Notes: a model not told the origin generated them from the letters alone. A stretch of 64,000 nt of DNA from Piscinibacter aquaticus (GCA_007994965.1 VOPW01000001.1:3720001-3784000), one strand, 5' to 3'. Positions 32,932 to 43,545 are shown, counted from the first letter of the stretch. Numbers and translations: made by a program.

Positions 32932-33386
32932 TCACTTCGACGGCACGGTGTAGTCGGCTTTGAATTCGGTGTAGCTGTCGCCGGTGGTGTTGAAGCCCTT
33001 GCCCGTGGAGGTGGTGGTGCCGCTCACCCCGGCCCAGCGGCCAGTGCCGGCGGTGAAACGCCCGCTGCCGCTCTGCACGTTGCGGCTGGGTGACTGCCGC
33101 TCGGCGCGGCCCTCCCCTCCTGCACCAGCGTGGACCCGTCCTCGAAGGTGTAGACGATCTTCGTGCGGAAGGTCTGCGCCGGGCCTTCGCTGGTGAGGAT
33201 CTGGCCCTCGATCGTGAACGGCACGATCTCGCCCGGGAACATCGCCAGGCCGCGGCGGGCAAACTGGCCCGTGGCCGGGTCCATCTTCGTGATGACGCTG
33301 GTGGCTGCCCAGGCGAGTTCGGCGCCCTGACTGGCGGGGATCAGCAGCGCCACGGCCAGCGCCGCGAGGATCTTGTTCGGCTTCAT
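32932..33386 (-). CDS. Small secreted protein, beta-barrel-like
   Basis: About 150 residues with a clear Sec signal peptide (ILAALAVALLIPASQGAELAWA). The mature part is beta-rich: PGEIVPFTIEGQILT, FRTKIVYTFEDGSTLVQEG, and then a glycine-rich repeat-like part with GSGRFTAGTGRWAGVSG, reminiscent of allene-oxide-cyclase/DUF3224-like barrels. The frame breaks near 33110. No function is recognised. It is flanked by the NarL-type regulator and the cyn genes, with no obvious link. Confidence 0.6.
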
Positions 33387-33471
33387 CGAGAGACTCCAGG
33401 GGATGGGAGCCTCCAGCATCGGGCGAGAGCGGCGTGGCTCGCCTGCGCACGATCAAGATTGGTGCATCGCC

Positions 33472-34114
33472 TCACTCGGCCCGCACGATCTCCTGTCGCA
33501 CCGCATAGAGCGCGAGCTCGACGTCGTTGCGCACGCCGGTCTTCTCCAGCACGCGGGCGCGGTAGGTGCTCACGGTATTCGGTGCGAGCACCAGTTGCTC
33601 GGCGATCTCGCTCACGCTGCGGCCCTCGGCGAGCAGCCGGAACACTGGTACTCGCGGTGCGACAGGCGTTCGTGCAACGGCGCGTCGTCTTCCCGCCCGG
33701 CGCCCACGGCGCCGGCGAGCTGCTCGGCCACGTGCGGCGTGATGAAGAGCCGCCCGGCCGCCACGCGGCGGATCGCCTCGCACAGCTGCTCGGAATCGGC
33801 ACTCTTGTTGAGGTAGCCCGAGGCGCCGAGCTTGAGGCTGCGCACCGCGTACTGGCGATCCGGATAGGTGGAGAGCATCAGCACCGGCAGCTTGGGGTAT
33901 TCGCCCTTGAGCTGGCGCAGCACATCAGGCCGTCGCGCTGCGGCATCGCGATGTCCAGCAGCACCACGTCGATGCCGCCCTCGCGAACGCGCGCCACTGC
34001 CTCGGGGCCGCTGGCGGCCTCGCCGGCCAGCGCCAGATCGTTGGCATCGGCGAGCATCTGCTTGATGCCCTGGCGCACGATCTGGTGGTCGTCGCAGATC
34101 AGCACCCGGATCAC
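33472..34114 (-). CDS. NarL/FixJ-family response regulator
   Basis: About 213 residues. The receiver has LICDDHQIVRQGI, the phospho-site in VVLLDIAMPQRDGL and the lysine in GYLNKSA. The LuxR-type DNA-binding domain has LSHREYQVFRLLAEGRSVSEIAEQL and NTVSTYRARVLEKTGV. Frame breaks at 33923 and 33647 are both lost bases in CCWGG (CCTGGAT and CCAGGTG on the coding strand). It starts with GTG at 34114, overlapping the stop of its kinase gene by three bases. It forms a two-component pair with the PAS kinase; targets are unknown. Confidence 0.88.
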
Positions 34115-35212
34115 GCTGGCGCCCCTTCCGGCAAGGGCATCACCAGCCGCACCCGCGTGCCCAGCCCCGGCGCACTGTCGATCGTCAGCGTGCCGCCGAA
34201 CTGCGCGGCGCGCTCGCGCATGCCCATCACGCCGTAGCTGCGCGGGTCGTCGAGCGAGGCGGGTGTGGCGCCCACGCCGTCGTCGCGCACGTCGAGGTAG
34301 AGCACCGGGCCGGGCGGGTCGTCCACCGCGATGCGGATGCGCACGCGCTGCGCCTGCGCGTGCCGCGCGATGTTCGACAGCACCTCCTGGAAGATGCGGA
34401 ACACCGCGATGGCCAGCGCGCCCTGCGGCGGCGGCACGCCGGCGGCCACGTGCACCTGCAGCTCGCTGTCGAGCTCGGTGGTGTCGACGAACTCCTGCGC
34501 CTGCCACTCCAGCGCGGCCCACAGGCCCTGGTGGTCGAGGATGCTCGGGCGCAGGTCGGTGATGATGCGGCCGACGTTGTCGACCGCGGTGTCGATCATC
34601 CGCCCCATGCCGCGGCACTTGGCGGCGAGCTCGTCGCGCTCGGCCACGCGCTTGCCGAGCCAGTTGACGTCCATCTTCAGCGCCACCAGCAGCGAGCCGA
34701 GCTCGTCGTGGATCTCGCGCGCGATGCGCGTGCGCTCGGCCTCGCGCACGGCCTCCTGGTGGCGCGCCAGCTCGCGCACCCGCGAGCTCCTGCGCGCGGC
34801 GCCGCTCGGTGATGTCGGCAAAGGTGACCACCGCACCCTGCACCACGCCGTTCTCGACGATCGGGTGGCTGGAGTACTCGGCATAGAAGCTCGAGCCATC
34901 GGCGCGCCACAGCACCTCGTCGTCGATGCGGCAGGGCAGGCCGCGCCGGAAGGCGTTGAAGATCGGGCAGTCGCACTCCGGATAGTGGCGGCCGTCGGCA
35001 TGCGTGTGGTGGATCAGCTCGTGCATGTTGCGGCCGAGGATGTGCTCGGCCGGCCAGCCCAGCTGCTGCGCCGCGCTGCGGTTGACGAAGACGCAGCCGC
35101 CGGCCATGTCGATGCCGAAGATGCCCTCGCCGGTGGACTCGAGCAGCAGCGCGAGCCGGTCGCGCCAGACATCGGCGACGCGGCCCTGCTCCGGTGCGGT
35201 GGCGGTGCTCAT
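34111..35212 (-). CDS. PAS-domain NarX-type sensor histidine kinase
   Basis: A cytoplasmic kinase of about 366 residues. A PAS domain (residues 20-140, ALLLESTGEGIFGIDMAGG) contains a cysteine cluster, YPECDCPI, that might bind a metal or sense redox. It is followed by a HisKA_3 dimer with RIAREIHDELGSLLVALKMD and a HATPase (LSNIARHAQAQ, VRDDGVGATP, GVMGMRERA). There are no membrane helices. The frame is broken near 34790. ATG 35212 was chosen because the PAS domain begins 25 residues later. It is coupled to the downstream regulator gene. Confidence 0.87.
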
Positions 35213-35318
35213 GCGCCGCACCGGAGTGCAAGGCCCGTGCCGAAGCGGTGCACGCCGGAACGCACCATCGCGAGGCGCGGCGCACCGCGAGCGGTCGACG
35301 CGGTCGTCGCGCCGGGGC

Positions 35319-35783
35319 ATGGCGCAGAATGGCCGGCCCCCTCCGACCCCGATACTGGCCTTGGACGACACCTCGCTCGATCGGCAGTTGCCCGAACTGC
35401 TCGCTGCCGCGCTCGCGGCCCGCGCTCGCGCCTATGCGCCCTATTCCAACTTCGCCGTCGGCGCGGCGCTGCTCGACGAGCACGGCCGCATCCACGCCGG
35501 CTGCAACGTCGAGAACGCCGCGTATCCCGAAGGCCAGTGCGCCGAAGCGGTGGCGCTCGGCGCGCTGGTGATGGCCGGCGGCACGCGGGTGCGCGCCGCG
35601 ATCGTGGCGGCCGATACGGCAGGCGGCGTGACGCCCTGCGGCGGCTGCCGCCAGAAGCTGCGCGAGTTCGCCGAAGGCAGCACGCCGGTGTGGTCGGCCG
35701 ACGCGCATGGCGTGATCGCACGGCATTCGCTCGGCGAATTGCTCCCGGCCAGCTTCGGACCGGATCACCTGGGGCCGCGATGA
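35319..35783 (+). CDS. cdd: Cytidine deaminase
   Basis: Small tetrameric-type cytidine deaminase, converting (deoxy)cytidine to (deoxy)uridine. The zinc site is seen in NVENAAYPEGQCAEA (Cys-Ala-Glu) and TPCGGCRQK. The family N-terminal motif is YAPYSNFAVGAALL. ATG 35319 is listed, but a -10-like CAGAAT overlaps it, so the TTG at 35361 (DDTSLDRQLPELL), which leaves a family-like N-terminus, may be the true start. The stop overlaps the next start as ATGA. It is the first gene of a nucleoside-salvage operon. Confidence 0.9.
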   Translation: MAQNGRPPPTPILALDDTSLDRQLPELLAAALAARARAYAPYSNFAVGAALLDEHGRIHAGCNVENAAYPEGQCAEAVALGALVMAGGTRVRAAIVAADTAGGVTPCGGCRQKLREFAEGSTPVWSADAHGVIARHSLGELLPASFGPDHLGPR

Positions 35784-36598
35784 GCCGGCTCAACGACGAG
35801 CAGGCCGATCGCTGCGCCGCGCTGCTGCTGGCTCACCACCGCCGGCCCCGCATCGCCGTGCTGCTCGGCTCCGGCTGGGGCTCGCTGGCGCAGCGTGTGA
35901 TGAACCCGGTGACGCTGCCCTATACCGCGCTGCCCGGCTTCCCCGCGCCCGCCGTGGCCGGCCACGCCGGCGAGGTGGTGCTCGGCCGCATCGGCGCGCA
36001 CGATGTGGCGGTGCTCAGCGGCCGGCGCCATGCCTACGAAGGCGGCGATGCGGCGGCGATGAAGGGGGCGGTCGATGCGCTGGCCGCCGCCGGCGTCGAG
36101 CTGCTGATCCAGACCAATGCCGCCGGCAGCCTCGACGAGGCGATGCGCCCCGGCGAGCTGATGCTGGTGGCCGACCATCTCAACCTCGCGCAGCGCTCGC
36201 CGCTGGTCGGCGAGGTCGGTGCCTCGCGCTTCGTCGACCTGCGCGATGCCTACGATCCGGCGTTGCGGGCCCAGGTGCGCGCCATCGCGCAGCGCGAAGG
36301 CACGACGCTGCACGAAGGCATCTACGCCTGGGTGCTCGGCCCGCAGTTCGAGACGCCGGCGGAGATCCGAATGCTGCAGCGACTGGGCGCGCAGGCGGTG
36401 GGCATGAGCACGGTGCCCGAAACCATCCTCGCGCGGCATGCCGGCCTGCGCGTGCTGGCCTTCTCGCTGATCACCAACATGGGCTGCGGCCTGCAGGCCG
36501 AGGCGCTGAGCCACGCCAACACGCTCGGCGTGGCCGAGGCGGCGGCGCCGCGCGCGGTGAGCCTGCTCGAGGCCGCGATCGCCTCGCTGGAACTGTGA
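35780..36598 (+). CDS. Purine nucleoside phosphorylase
   Basis: A 272-residue trimeric-type purine nucleoside phosphorylase (PNP/XapA/PunA class). It splits inosine, guanosine or xanthosine with phosphate to base and ribose-1-phosphate. Motifs are VLLGSGWG (phosphate loop), SGRRHAYEG, LIQTNAAGSLDEAMRPGELML, VLGPQFETPAEIRML and GMSTVPETILARHAGL. The frame is intact. It overlaps cdd upstream and deoC downstream, so all three are translated together. Which purine is preferred cannot be read with confidence. Confidence 0.9.
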   Translation: MSRLNDEQADRCAALLLAHHRRPRIAVLLGSGWGSLAQRVMNPVTLPYTALPGFPAPAVAGHAGEVVLGRIGAHDVAVLSGRRHAYEGGDAAAMKGAVDALAAAGVELLIQTNAAGSLDEAMRPGELMLVADHLNLAQRSPLVGEVGASRFVDLRDAYDPALRAQVRAIAQREGTTLHEGIYAWVLGPQFETPAEIRMLQRLGAQAVGMSTVPETILARHAGLRVLAFSLITNMGCGLQAEALSHANTLGVAEAAAPRAVSLLEAAIASLEL

Positions 36599-37361
36599 TG
36601 ACCCGCTCGCTGCACGACACCGCACGCCTGGCGCTGGTCTGCCTCGATCTCACGCGGCTGAACGACGGCGACACCGAAGCCGACGTGATCCGCCTCGCCG
36701 AACGCGCCGCCACCGCGCCCGGCCGCGTGGCGGCGCTGTGCGTGTGGCCACACGGCGCGCAACGCCGTCGCTCACGCGCCGGCCGGCGTGGCGGTGGCCG
36801 CGGTGGCCAACTTTCCCGAGGGCGGCACCGACATCGAGCGCGCGCTGCGCGACACCGAGCAGATCGCCGCGGCCGGGGCGCAGGAGGTCGACGTGGTGCT
36901 GCCCTGGCGCGCACTCGCAGCGGGCGACGAGGCGGCGGCAGCGGCGCTGCTGCGCGCCGTGCGGCGCGAGTGCGACGGGCTGCGGCTGAAGGTGATCCTC
37001 GAGAGCGGCGAACTGCGCGATGCGGCGCTGATCGAGCGCGCCTCGCGCGGCGATCGCCGAAGGCGCCGACTTCCTCAAGACCAGCACCGGCAAGACCGCC
37101 ACCGGCGCGACGCCGGCAGCGGCGCAGGCGATGCTCGCGGCGATCGCGGCGGATGCCGCAGCCTCCGCACGCGTCGGCTTCAAGGCCTCCGGCGGCGTGC
37201 GCAGCGTCGCCGACGTGGCGGTCTACGCAGGGCTCGTCGAAGCGGTGCTGGGCGCGCAAGCGCTGGCGCCGCAGCGCTTTCGCATCGGCGCCAGCGCCCT
37301 GCTCGACGACATCGAGGCGGTGCTGGGCGGCCGTGCCACCGCCCAGGGCAGCGGCTACTGA
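36598..37361 (+). CDS. deoC: Deoxyribose-phosphate aldolase
   Basis: TIM-barrel class I aldolase of about 255 residues, cleaving 2-deoxyribose-5-phosphate to glyceraldehyde-3-phosphate and acetaldehyde. The Schiff-base lysine is in DFLKTSTGKTATGAT, with the second lysine in GFKASGGVRS; the start region reads LVCLDLTRLND. Frame breaks lie near 36765 and 37053 (two small indels). ATG 36598 overlaps the phosphorylase stop by one base. It completes the breakdown of deoxynucleosides begun by the neighbouring enzymes. Confidence 0.9.
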
Positions 37362-37365
37362 AGGT

Positions 37366-38074
37366 TCAGGCGACCGGCCGCGCCGGGATCTTCAGCCCGC
37401 GCTGCACCGCCGGCCGCGCGAGGAACGCGTCGAGCACGCGCTTCACGTTCGCGAAGTCGGCGAAGCCCACCAGCTCGCCGGCGCCGTAGAAGCCCACCAG
37501 GTTGTTCACCCAGGGCCAGATCGCGATGTCGGCGATCGTGTACTGATCGCCCATCATCCACTCGCGGCCGGCCGGTGCTGGTCGAGCACCTTGAGCAGCC
37601 GGCGCGACTCGGCCACGTAGCGGTCACGCGGGCGCTTGTCCTCGTAGTCCTTGCCGGCGAACTTGTGGAAGAAGCCGAGCTGGCCGAACATCGGCCCGAC
37701 GCCGCCCATCTGGAACATCACCCACTGCAGCGTCTCGTAGCGCGCGGCCGGATCCTTCGGCAGCAAGCGGCCGGTCTTCTCGGCGAGATAGACCAGGATC
37801 GCGCCGGATTCGAACAATGCCAGCGGCTGGCCACCAGGGCCCTGCGGATCGAGGATCGCCGGAATCTTGTTGTTCGGGTTGAGCGAGAGGAACTCCGGGC
37901 TGAGCTGGTCGTTCGTCTCGAAGCTCACCAGTGCGGCTCGTAGGGCAGGCCGAGCTCCTCGAGCAGGATCGACACCTTCACGCCGTTGGGCGTGGGCAGC
38001 GAGTACAGCTGCAGCCGCTCGGGGTGCCGCGCGGGCCACTTGCGGGTGATCGGAAAGCGGGTCAGGTCGGTCAT
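37366..38074 (-). CDS. Glutathione S-transferase (YfcG/YghU-like)
   Basis: About 236 residues. The N-terminal thioredoxin fold is of the nu-class type, with LYSLPTPNGVKVSILLEELGLPYE and the diagnostic NPNNKIPAILDPQG and ALFESGAILVYLAEKTG. The helical domain contains GQLGFFHKFAG and YTIADIAIWPWVNN. These disulfide-bond reductase-like GSTs use glutathione in redox repair. Both frame breaks are lost bases in CCWGG (37930 and 37574). The start overlaps the stop of the upstream kinase gene as ATGA, an odd pairing for a GST. Confidence 0.88.
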
Positions 38075-39656
38075 GGTGCAGTGGGTGAAAGAAGGTCGAT
38101 CTCGATGGCGTCCGCGCTGACGCGGGCGTTGGCGCCCATCTCCGCGATGCGGCGGCGAACGGCGGCCAGCCGCGGCTGGGCCCACCATTCGCCGAGCGCG
38201 CCGCCGGCGCCGCCAATGCGCAGCTGCACGCCACCGCCGAGGCTGCGCGTCTCCACGCGCAGCTGCGCGAAGCGGCGCGGCTCCTCGTCGGCACAGGCCT
38301 GCAGCAGGTTCATCAGCACCTCGTTGAGGTGATCGGGCACCAGCTCGCAGGCCGGCAGGCCCTCGCCCGGCTGGAACTCGATCGGCAGGCCGCGGAAGCG
38401 ACGGTCGAAGGCGAGGAAATCGCAGATCGCCTTGACAAGCGCATTGACGTCGACCCACTCCGGCGCCTCGCTGCGCGCTGCGGCGAAATCGGCGATCTGC
38501 CGCATCATCCGCGCGATGCGCTCGCCCTGCGCACGGATCTGCCGTGCCGCGCCGCGCTCGGCCTCGGGCAGCTCGGCCGCCACGCCCTGGATCACCGCCA
38601 GCGGGTTGCCGACCTCGTGCGCCACGTTGGCCGCCATGGTCGACAGCGCCGCCATCTTCTCGCGATGCCACAGCTGCTCGCGCCGCGCCGCCTCCGCCTG
38701 CGCCAGCGCCTGCCGGTCGATGAAGCGCTGGCCGATGCGCACGATCACCAGCGAGGTCACGTACAGCAACGCGATCAGCCCGCCGACGATGAGGATGAAG
38801 TTGTCGGAGCTGCTCTCCACCTTGGCACTGGTTGGCCCGACCGGCCTCGTCGACGCGGGCCTGGTTGCCGGCGGTGATCTCCGCAAACTTGCGCGAGGCG
38901 GTGCGGATCTGGTCGAGGAAGGGCGTGGCGTCGGAGTAGAGCTCGACGACGCCGAGCACCGCATCGTCGCGGCCGCCGCGCACCGGCACGTAGGTGGAGA
39001 TCAGGTCGCGGTTCTCGACCACGCGCTCGAAGGCGCTGAAGCGGTCGCGGTGCGTCAGCTCGCTGGCCGGCCGCCCCTCGCTGGCGGCGCGCCAGCCGGC
39101 ATTGGCTCCGGCGTACTCGCCGATCTGCGCATGCTCCGACGAGTACACGGTGACGCCGCGCAGGTCGAACACCTTGATCTTGAAGACGGCGGTGCTGCGC
39201 ATCGCGTCGTAGGCCTTGGCATCGAGGGCGCGGAAGGCCGGCAGCGCCGTGATGCGCCGGCCCACCTCGCCCCAGCAGCGGCGCCGCGGCGGCAGCGGCT
39301 CGGCCGGCAGCGCGAGGCATGCGTCGATGCGCACGCCCTGTGCCGAAGCCATGTAGGGCGAGATGTCGCTGTCCCACATCAGGTTGGCCACCACGCGCGT
39401 CAGGTTGACGTGATTCGCCTCGTGCACCGCCAGCAGCGTCGCGCGCGCGGCTTCCTCGTGCTGGCGGGCCAGTTCCTCCTGCGCCACGGCGGAAGAAACG
39501 CGACTGCTCGCGCTGCACGTCGGCGAAGAAGGTTTCCTCGCCGCGCTGCAGGAAATACAGCGCCACGCCCGCAGCGATGAAGGCCACCGCGGTGGCCAGC
39601 GTGAAGTAGCGCATCAGCCGGAATCCGGCGGGTGCTTGCTCGGGACGTGGGGACAT
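38071..39656 (-). CDS. Membrane sensor histidine kinase with degenerate ATPase domain
   Basis: About 530 residues. Membrane helix 1 is YFTLATAVAFIAAGVALYFL. A periplasmic sensor of about 230 residues is Cache-like (FKIKVFDLRGVTVYSSEHAQIG, DRDLIST-like VVENRDLISTYVPVRGG). Helix 2 is FILIVGGLIALLYVTSLVIV, then comes a HisKA domain with MAANVAHEVGNPLAVIQG. The ATPase domain keeps an N-box-like LNEVLMNLLQAC but shows no clear DxGxG or GTGLGL. Frame breaks lie near 39490 and at 38829, where CCTGG reads CACTGG. No response regulator is adjacent; a GST gene follows directly. Its signal is unknown. Confidence 0.78.
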
Positions 39657-39837
39657 CAGGCTTGTGGCGTGCGCTGCAAGCGCGCACTGCATCGTAGCCG
39701 CTAGACGGGGCGTGGCGATCCCACACCACGACTCCGGGGGCGACACAGCGGCTCGATCGGGCCAGAATGGGCCGGCAGCCCAGAACCCGCAGGCGACGCC
39801 CGGGCCGCTCGACTCCCGGCGCGTGCACCGCAACCCC

Positions 39838-41174
39838 ATGCTTCCGCAGGAAATCATCCGCCGCAAGGGCCGCGCGCAGCGGCTCGACACCGCCGAGGTG
39901 CAGGCCTTCGTGCGTGGCCTCGTCGATCGCTCGTGGAGTGAAGGCCAGATCGCCGCCTTCGCGATGGCGGTGTGCCTGCGCGGCATGAGCCGCGAGGAGT
40001 GCGTGGCGCTCACCCAGGCGATGGCCGATTCGGGCGACCGGCTCGACTGGTCGCGCGCGAAGCTGCACGGCCCGTTGCTCGACAAGCACTCCACCGGCGG
40101 CGTCGGCGACAAGACCAGCCCGGGTGCTCGCGCCTCTGGTGGCCGCCTGCGGCGGCGTGGTGCCGATGGTCTCGGGCCGCGGCCTCGGCCACACCGGCGG
40201 CACGCTCGACAAGCTCGAGGCGCTGCCCGGCTACACCGTGACGCCGCGGCGCACGACGCTCGTGCGCGTGCTGCGCGAGGCCGGCTGTGCGATCGTCGGT
40301 GCCAGTGCGCGCATCGCACCGGCCGACCGGCGGCTCTACGCAATCCGCGACGTCACGGCCACCGTCGAATCGGTGCCGCTGATCACCGCCAGCATCCTGT
40401 CGAAGAAGCTGGCCGCCGGGCTCGACGCCCTGGTGATGGACGTCAAGCTCGGCAACGGCGCCTTCTGCACCGACGCGCACACCGCCGACACGCTGGCGCG
40501 CAGCCCTGGTCGAGGTGGCCGTGGGATCGGGCCTGCCGACGCAGGCGCTGGTGACCGACATGAACCGGTGCTCGGCACCACCGCCGGCAATGCGGTGGAG
40601 GTGCGCGAGGCGATCGACTTCCTCACCGGCGCGGCGCGCGAGCCGCGGCTGCTGCAGCTGACCCTGGCGCTGGCCGGGCGCATGCTGTGGCTCGGCGGCG
40701 GCCACCTCGCCGGCCAAGGGCGAGCAGCAGGCGCTGCGCGCGCTCGACGACGGCAGCGCCGCCGAGCGCTTCGCCCGCATGGTGGCCGGCCTCGGCGGCC
40801 CCTCCAACGCGCTCGCACGCGGCGGCGCGCAGCTGCCGAGCGCGCCGGTGCAGCGCGTGCTCGCGGCGCCGCGCAGCGGCGTCTTCGGCGCGATGGACAC
40901 GCGGCTCATCGGCACGGTGATCGTGGCGCTGGGCGGCGGCAGGCGGCGCACCGGCGATGCCGTCGACCCGCGCGTGGGCATCACCCGGCTGCTGCCGCTG
41001 GGCACGGCGGTGAAGGCCGGCGATGCGCTGCTGCGCGTGCATGCCGGCAGCGCCGCCGCTGCCGAGGCGGCACTGCTCACGCTGCGCGACGCGGTGCAGA
41101 TCCACGACGGGCCGGCGGTGCCCAACCCGCCGGTGCTGCGCGGCGTGGTCGGGCGGCCGGGGCGCGGCGGCTGA
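39838..41174 (+). CDS. deoA: Thymidine phosphorylase
   Basis: About 440 residues of the thymidine/pyrimidine-nucleoside phosphorylase family, splitting thymidine with phosphate. Motifs are [14 protein letters not shown] (phosphate binding), [25 protein letters not shown] (family signature), [27 protein letters not shown], and the C-terminal biotinyl-like part [12 protein letters not shown]. Frame breaks occur near 40126, 40507 (CCCTGG), 40565 (CCGG for CCAGG) and 40713. It is separated from cdd-PNP-deoC by a kinase and a GST on the other strand but belongs to the same pathway. Confidence 0.9.
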
Positions 41175-41210
41175 GCCGAGCGCCCCGCGTCGGGATTTCC
41201 CGACACGGCC

Positions 41211-41232
41211 TGTGTCAACTTACATTGACACA
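41211..41232. promoter_or_regulatory. CrtJ/PpsR-like operator before bchE
   Basis: TGTGTCAA-CTTACA-TTGACACA is a perfect 8-bp inverted repeat, 65 bp before the bchE ATG. It contains TGT-N12-ACA (41213-41230), the established consensus of the photosynthesis repressor CrtJ/PpsR. Its TTGACA half could also serve as a -35 box. This suggests redox or light control of bchE-bchJ. Confidence 0.7.
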
Positions 41233-41297
41233 ACGCAACCGGGCTGCACGCCCGCGGGCGTACGTTGGCAGCACCTGTCACCGCTCGCGGAGCCGCC

Positions 41298-42951
41298 ATG
41301 CGCATTCTTCTGTTGCACCCCAACTACCACTCGGGCGGGGCCGAGATCGCCGGCAACTGGCCGCCGGCCTGGGTGGCCTACCTGACCGGCTACCTGAAGA
41401 ACGGCGGCTACACCGACATCACCTTCGTCGATGCGATGACGCACCACCTCGACGAGGAACAGGTGCGCGCGAAGATCGTCGAGCTGCAGCCCGACGTGGT
41501 CGGCTGCACGGCGATCACGCCGGCGATCTACAAGGCCGAGCGGCTGCTGCAGATCGCCAAGGAAGTGAAGCCCGACACCGTGACGGTGCTCGGCGGCATC
41601 CACGGCACCTTCATGTACCCGCAGGTGCTCAAGGAGGCGCCGTGGATCGACGCCGTGGTGCGCGGCGAGGGCGAGCAGGTGTTCCTCAACCTCGTGCGCG
41701 CGGTGGACGACGGCTCGTTCGCGCGCGACCGCAACAGCGTGCGCGGCATCGCCTTCGCCGACGGTTCCGGCAAGGTGATCGCCACGCCGGCCGAGCCGAC
41801 GATCGAGGACCTCGACCGCGTCGCGCCCGACTGGTCGATCCTCGACTGGGGCAAGTACATCTACATCCCGATGAACCGGCGCGTGGCGATCCCGAACTTC
41901 GCGCGCGGCTGCCCGTTCACCTGCAGCTTCTGCAGCCAGTGGAAATTCTGGCGCGACTACCGCGTGCGCGATCCGATCAAGGTGGTCGACGAGATCGAGA
42001 ACCCTGGTGAAGAACCACGACGTCGGCTTCTTCATCCTCGCCGACGAGGAACCGACCATCCACCGCAAGAAGTTCATCCAGTTCTGCGAGGAGCTCATCC
42101 GCCGCAAGCTCGACGTGCTGTGGGGCATCAACACCCGCGTGACCGACATCCTGCGCGACGAGAAGCTGCTGCCGCTGTTCCGGCAGGCCGGGCTGATCCA
42201 CGTGTCGCTCGGCACCGAGGCGGCGGCGCAGCTCAAGCTCGACCGCTTCAACAAGGAGACGACGATCGCGCAGAACAAGAAGGCGATCCAGCTGCTCAAG
42301 GATGCCGGCATCGTCACCGAGGCGCAGTTCATCGTCGGCCTGGAGAACGAGACCGCCGAGACGCTGGAGGAAACCTACCGCATGGCGCGCGACTGGAATC
42401 CCGACATGGCCAACTGGGCGATGTACACGCCCTGGCCGTTCAGCGACCTGTTCCAGGAACTCGGCGACAAGGTCGAGGTGTTCGACTTCGAGAAGTACAA
42501 CTTCGTGACGCCGATCATGAAGCCCGACGCGATGGACCGCGGCGAGCTGCTCGACCGCGTCATGAACAACTACCGCCGCTTCTTCTTCAACAAGGCCTTC
42601 TTCCAGTACCCATTCACGAAGGACAAGCAGCGCCGCAAATACTTGATGGGCTGCCTGAAGGCCTTCGCCAAGAGCGGCTTCGAGCGCAAGTTCTACGACC
42701 TCGGCCGCGTCGGCTACTGGGGCCCGCAGACCAAGAAGACGGTGCAGTTCGGCTTCGACCAGACGCGTCGCATCGAACCCGACACCGCCGATGCGCTGAG
42801 CCGGGTCGACGACGGCTGGGTGACGATGCACGGGCCGAAGATCGACATGCGCCGGCGCAAGGGCGAGGAGAACATCGAGATCGCGCAGGCGGCAATGGCC
42901 TGCGGCGGCGGCACCGAGCAGCTGACCGACGACGCAGCGGCGCGGGTGTGA
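41298..42951 (+). CDS. bchE: Anaerobic Mg-protoporphyrin IX monomethyl ester cyclase
   Basis: Oxygen-independent cyclase that forms the fifth ring of bacteriochlorophyll, about 550 residues. A B12-binding domain (residues 1-140, [33 protein letters not shown]) precedes a radical-SAM domain with the cluster motif [17 protein letters not shown] (CxxxCxxC). The conserved [13 protein letters not shown] and [14 protein letters not shown] follow. One extra C in CCTGG at 42004 breaks the frame; repaired, it reads [14 protein letters not shown]. Its stop overlaps the bchJ start. Activity depends on cobalamin and low oxygen. Confidence 0.95.
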
Positions 42952-43545
42952 GTGCGACGGTTCACAGCGCCGGCCGCATCGGGCCGAACGCGATCATCCG
43001 CGTGGGGAGGTCTTGCAGCGGCGGCTCGGTGCCGCGACCGCCGCGCGGCTGTATGCGGCGGCCGGCTGGCCGGCTACTTCGCCCAACCCCCGAGCGCGAT
43101 GGTCGACGAAGCGGAGGCGCGCCGGCTGCACGTGCAGCTGCGCAGCGCGCTCGGCGACCGGCTCGCCGCCGAGGTCTCGCGCGAGGCCGGCATCGCCACC
43201 GCCGAGTACCTGCTCGCGCACCGCATCCCGAAGCCGGTGCAGGCGGTGCTGAAGGTGCTGCCGGCATCACTCGCCAGCCGCGTGCTGCTCACCGCGATCT
43301 CCCGCCACGCCTGGACCTTCGCCGGCAGCGGCCGCTTCGAGGCGATTCCGGGCCGGCCCTGCGTGCTGACGATCCGCGACAACCCGCTGTGCCGCGGCCA
43401 GGCCAGCGAGCACCCCGTGTGCGACTACTATGCCGCCACCTTCGAGCACCTCTTCCGCGTGCTGGTGCACCGCGATACGCGCGTGACAGAGACGCACTGC
43501 GAGGCGCGCGGCGACGACGCCTGCCGCTTCGAGCTGCGCTGGTAG
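42948..43545 (+). CDS. bchJ: BchJ, bacteriochlorophyll 4-vinyl reductase-like V4R protein
   Basis: About 200 residues with a V4R domain. Motifs are the N-terminal [30 protein letters not shown] and the C-terminal V4R pattern [19 protein letters not shown] then [17 protein letters not shown]. BchJ was named as a 4-vinyl reductase but is now thought to support substrate handling. It starts with GTG at 42948, overlapping the bchE stop. Frame breaks lie near 43005 (GGGG for GGGGG) and 43064 (missing C in GGCCTGGCC). A start at ATG 43099 would lose the conserved N-terminus. It forms a transcription unit with bchE. Confidence 0.9.

Noticed and set aside
41211..41232. FNR/Anr box before bchE
   Set aside because: The dyad contains TTGAC and GTCAA rather than TTGAT-N4-ATCAA, and the spacing fits TGT-N12-ACA exactly. 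CrtJ/PpsR is the better match, though FnrL control elsewhere in the promoter is not excluded.
40500..42010. Programmed frameshifting at the repeated CCCTGG sites
   Set aside because: The same context occurs in unrelated genes, with both insertions and deletions, and with no slippery heptamer or stimulator. An artefact fits better.
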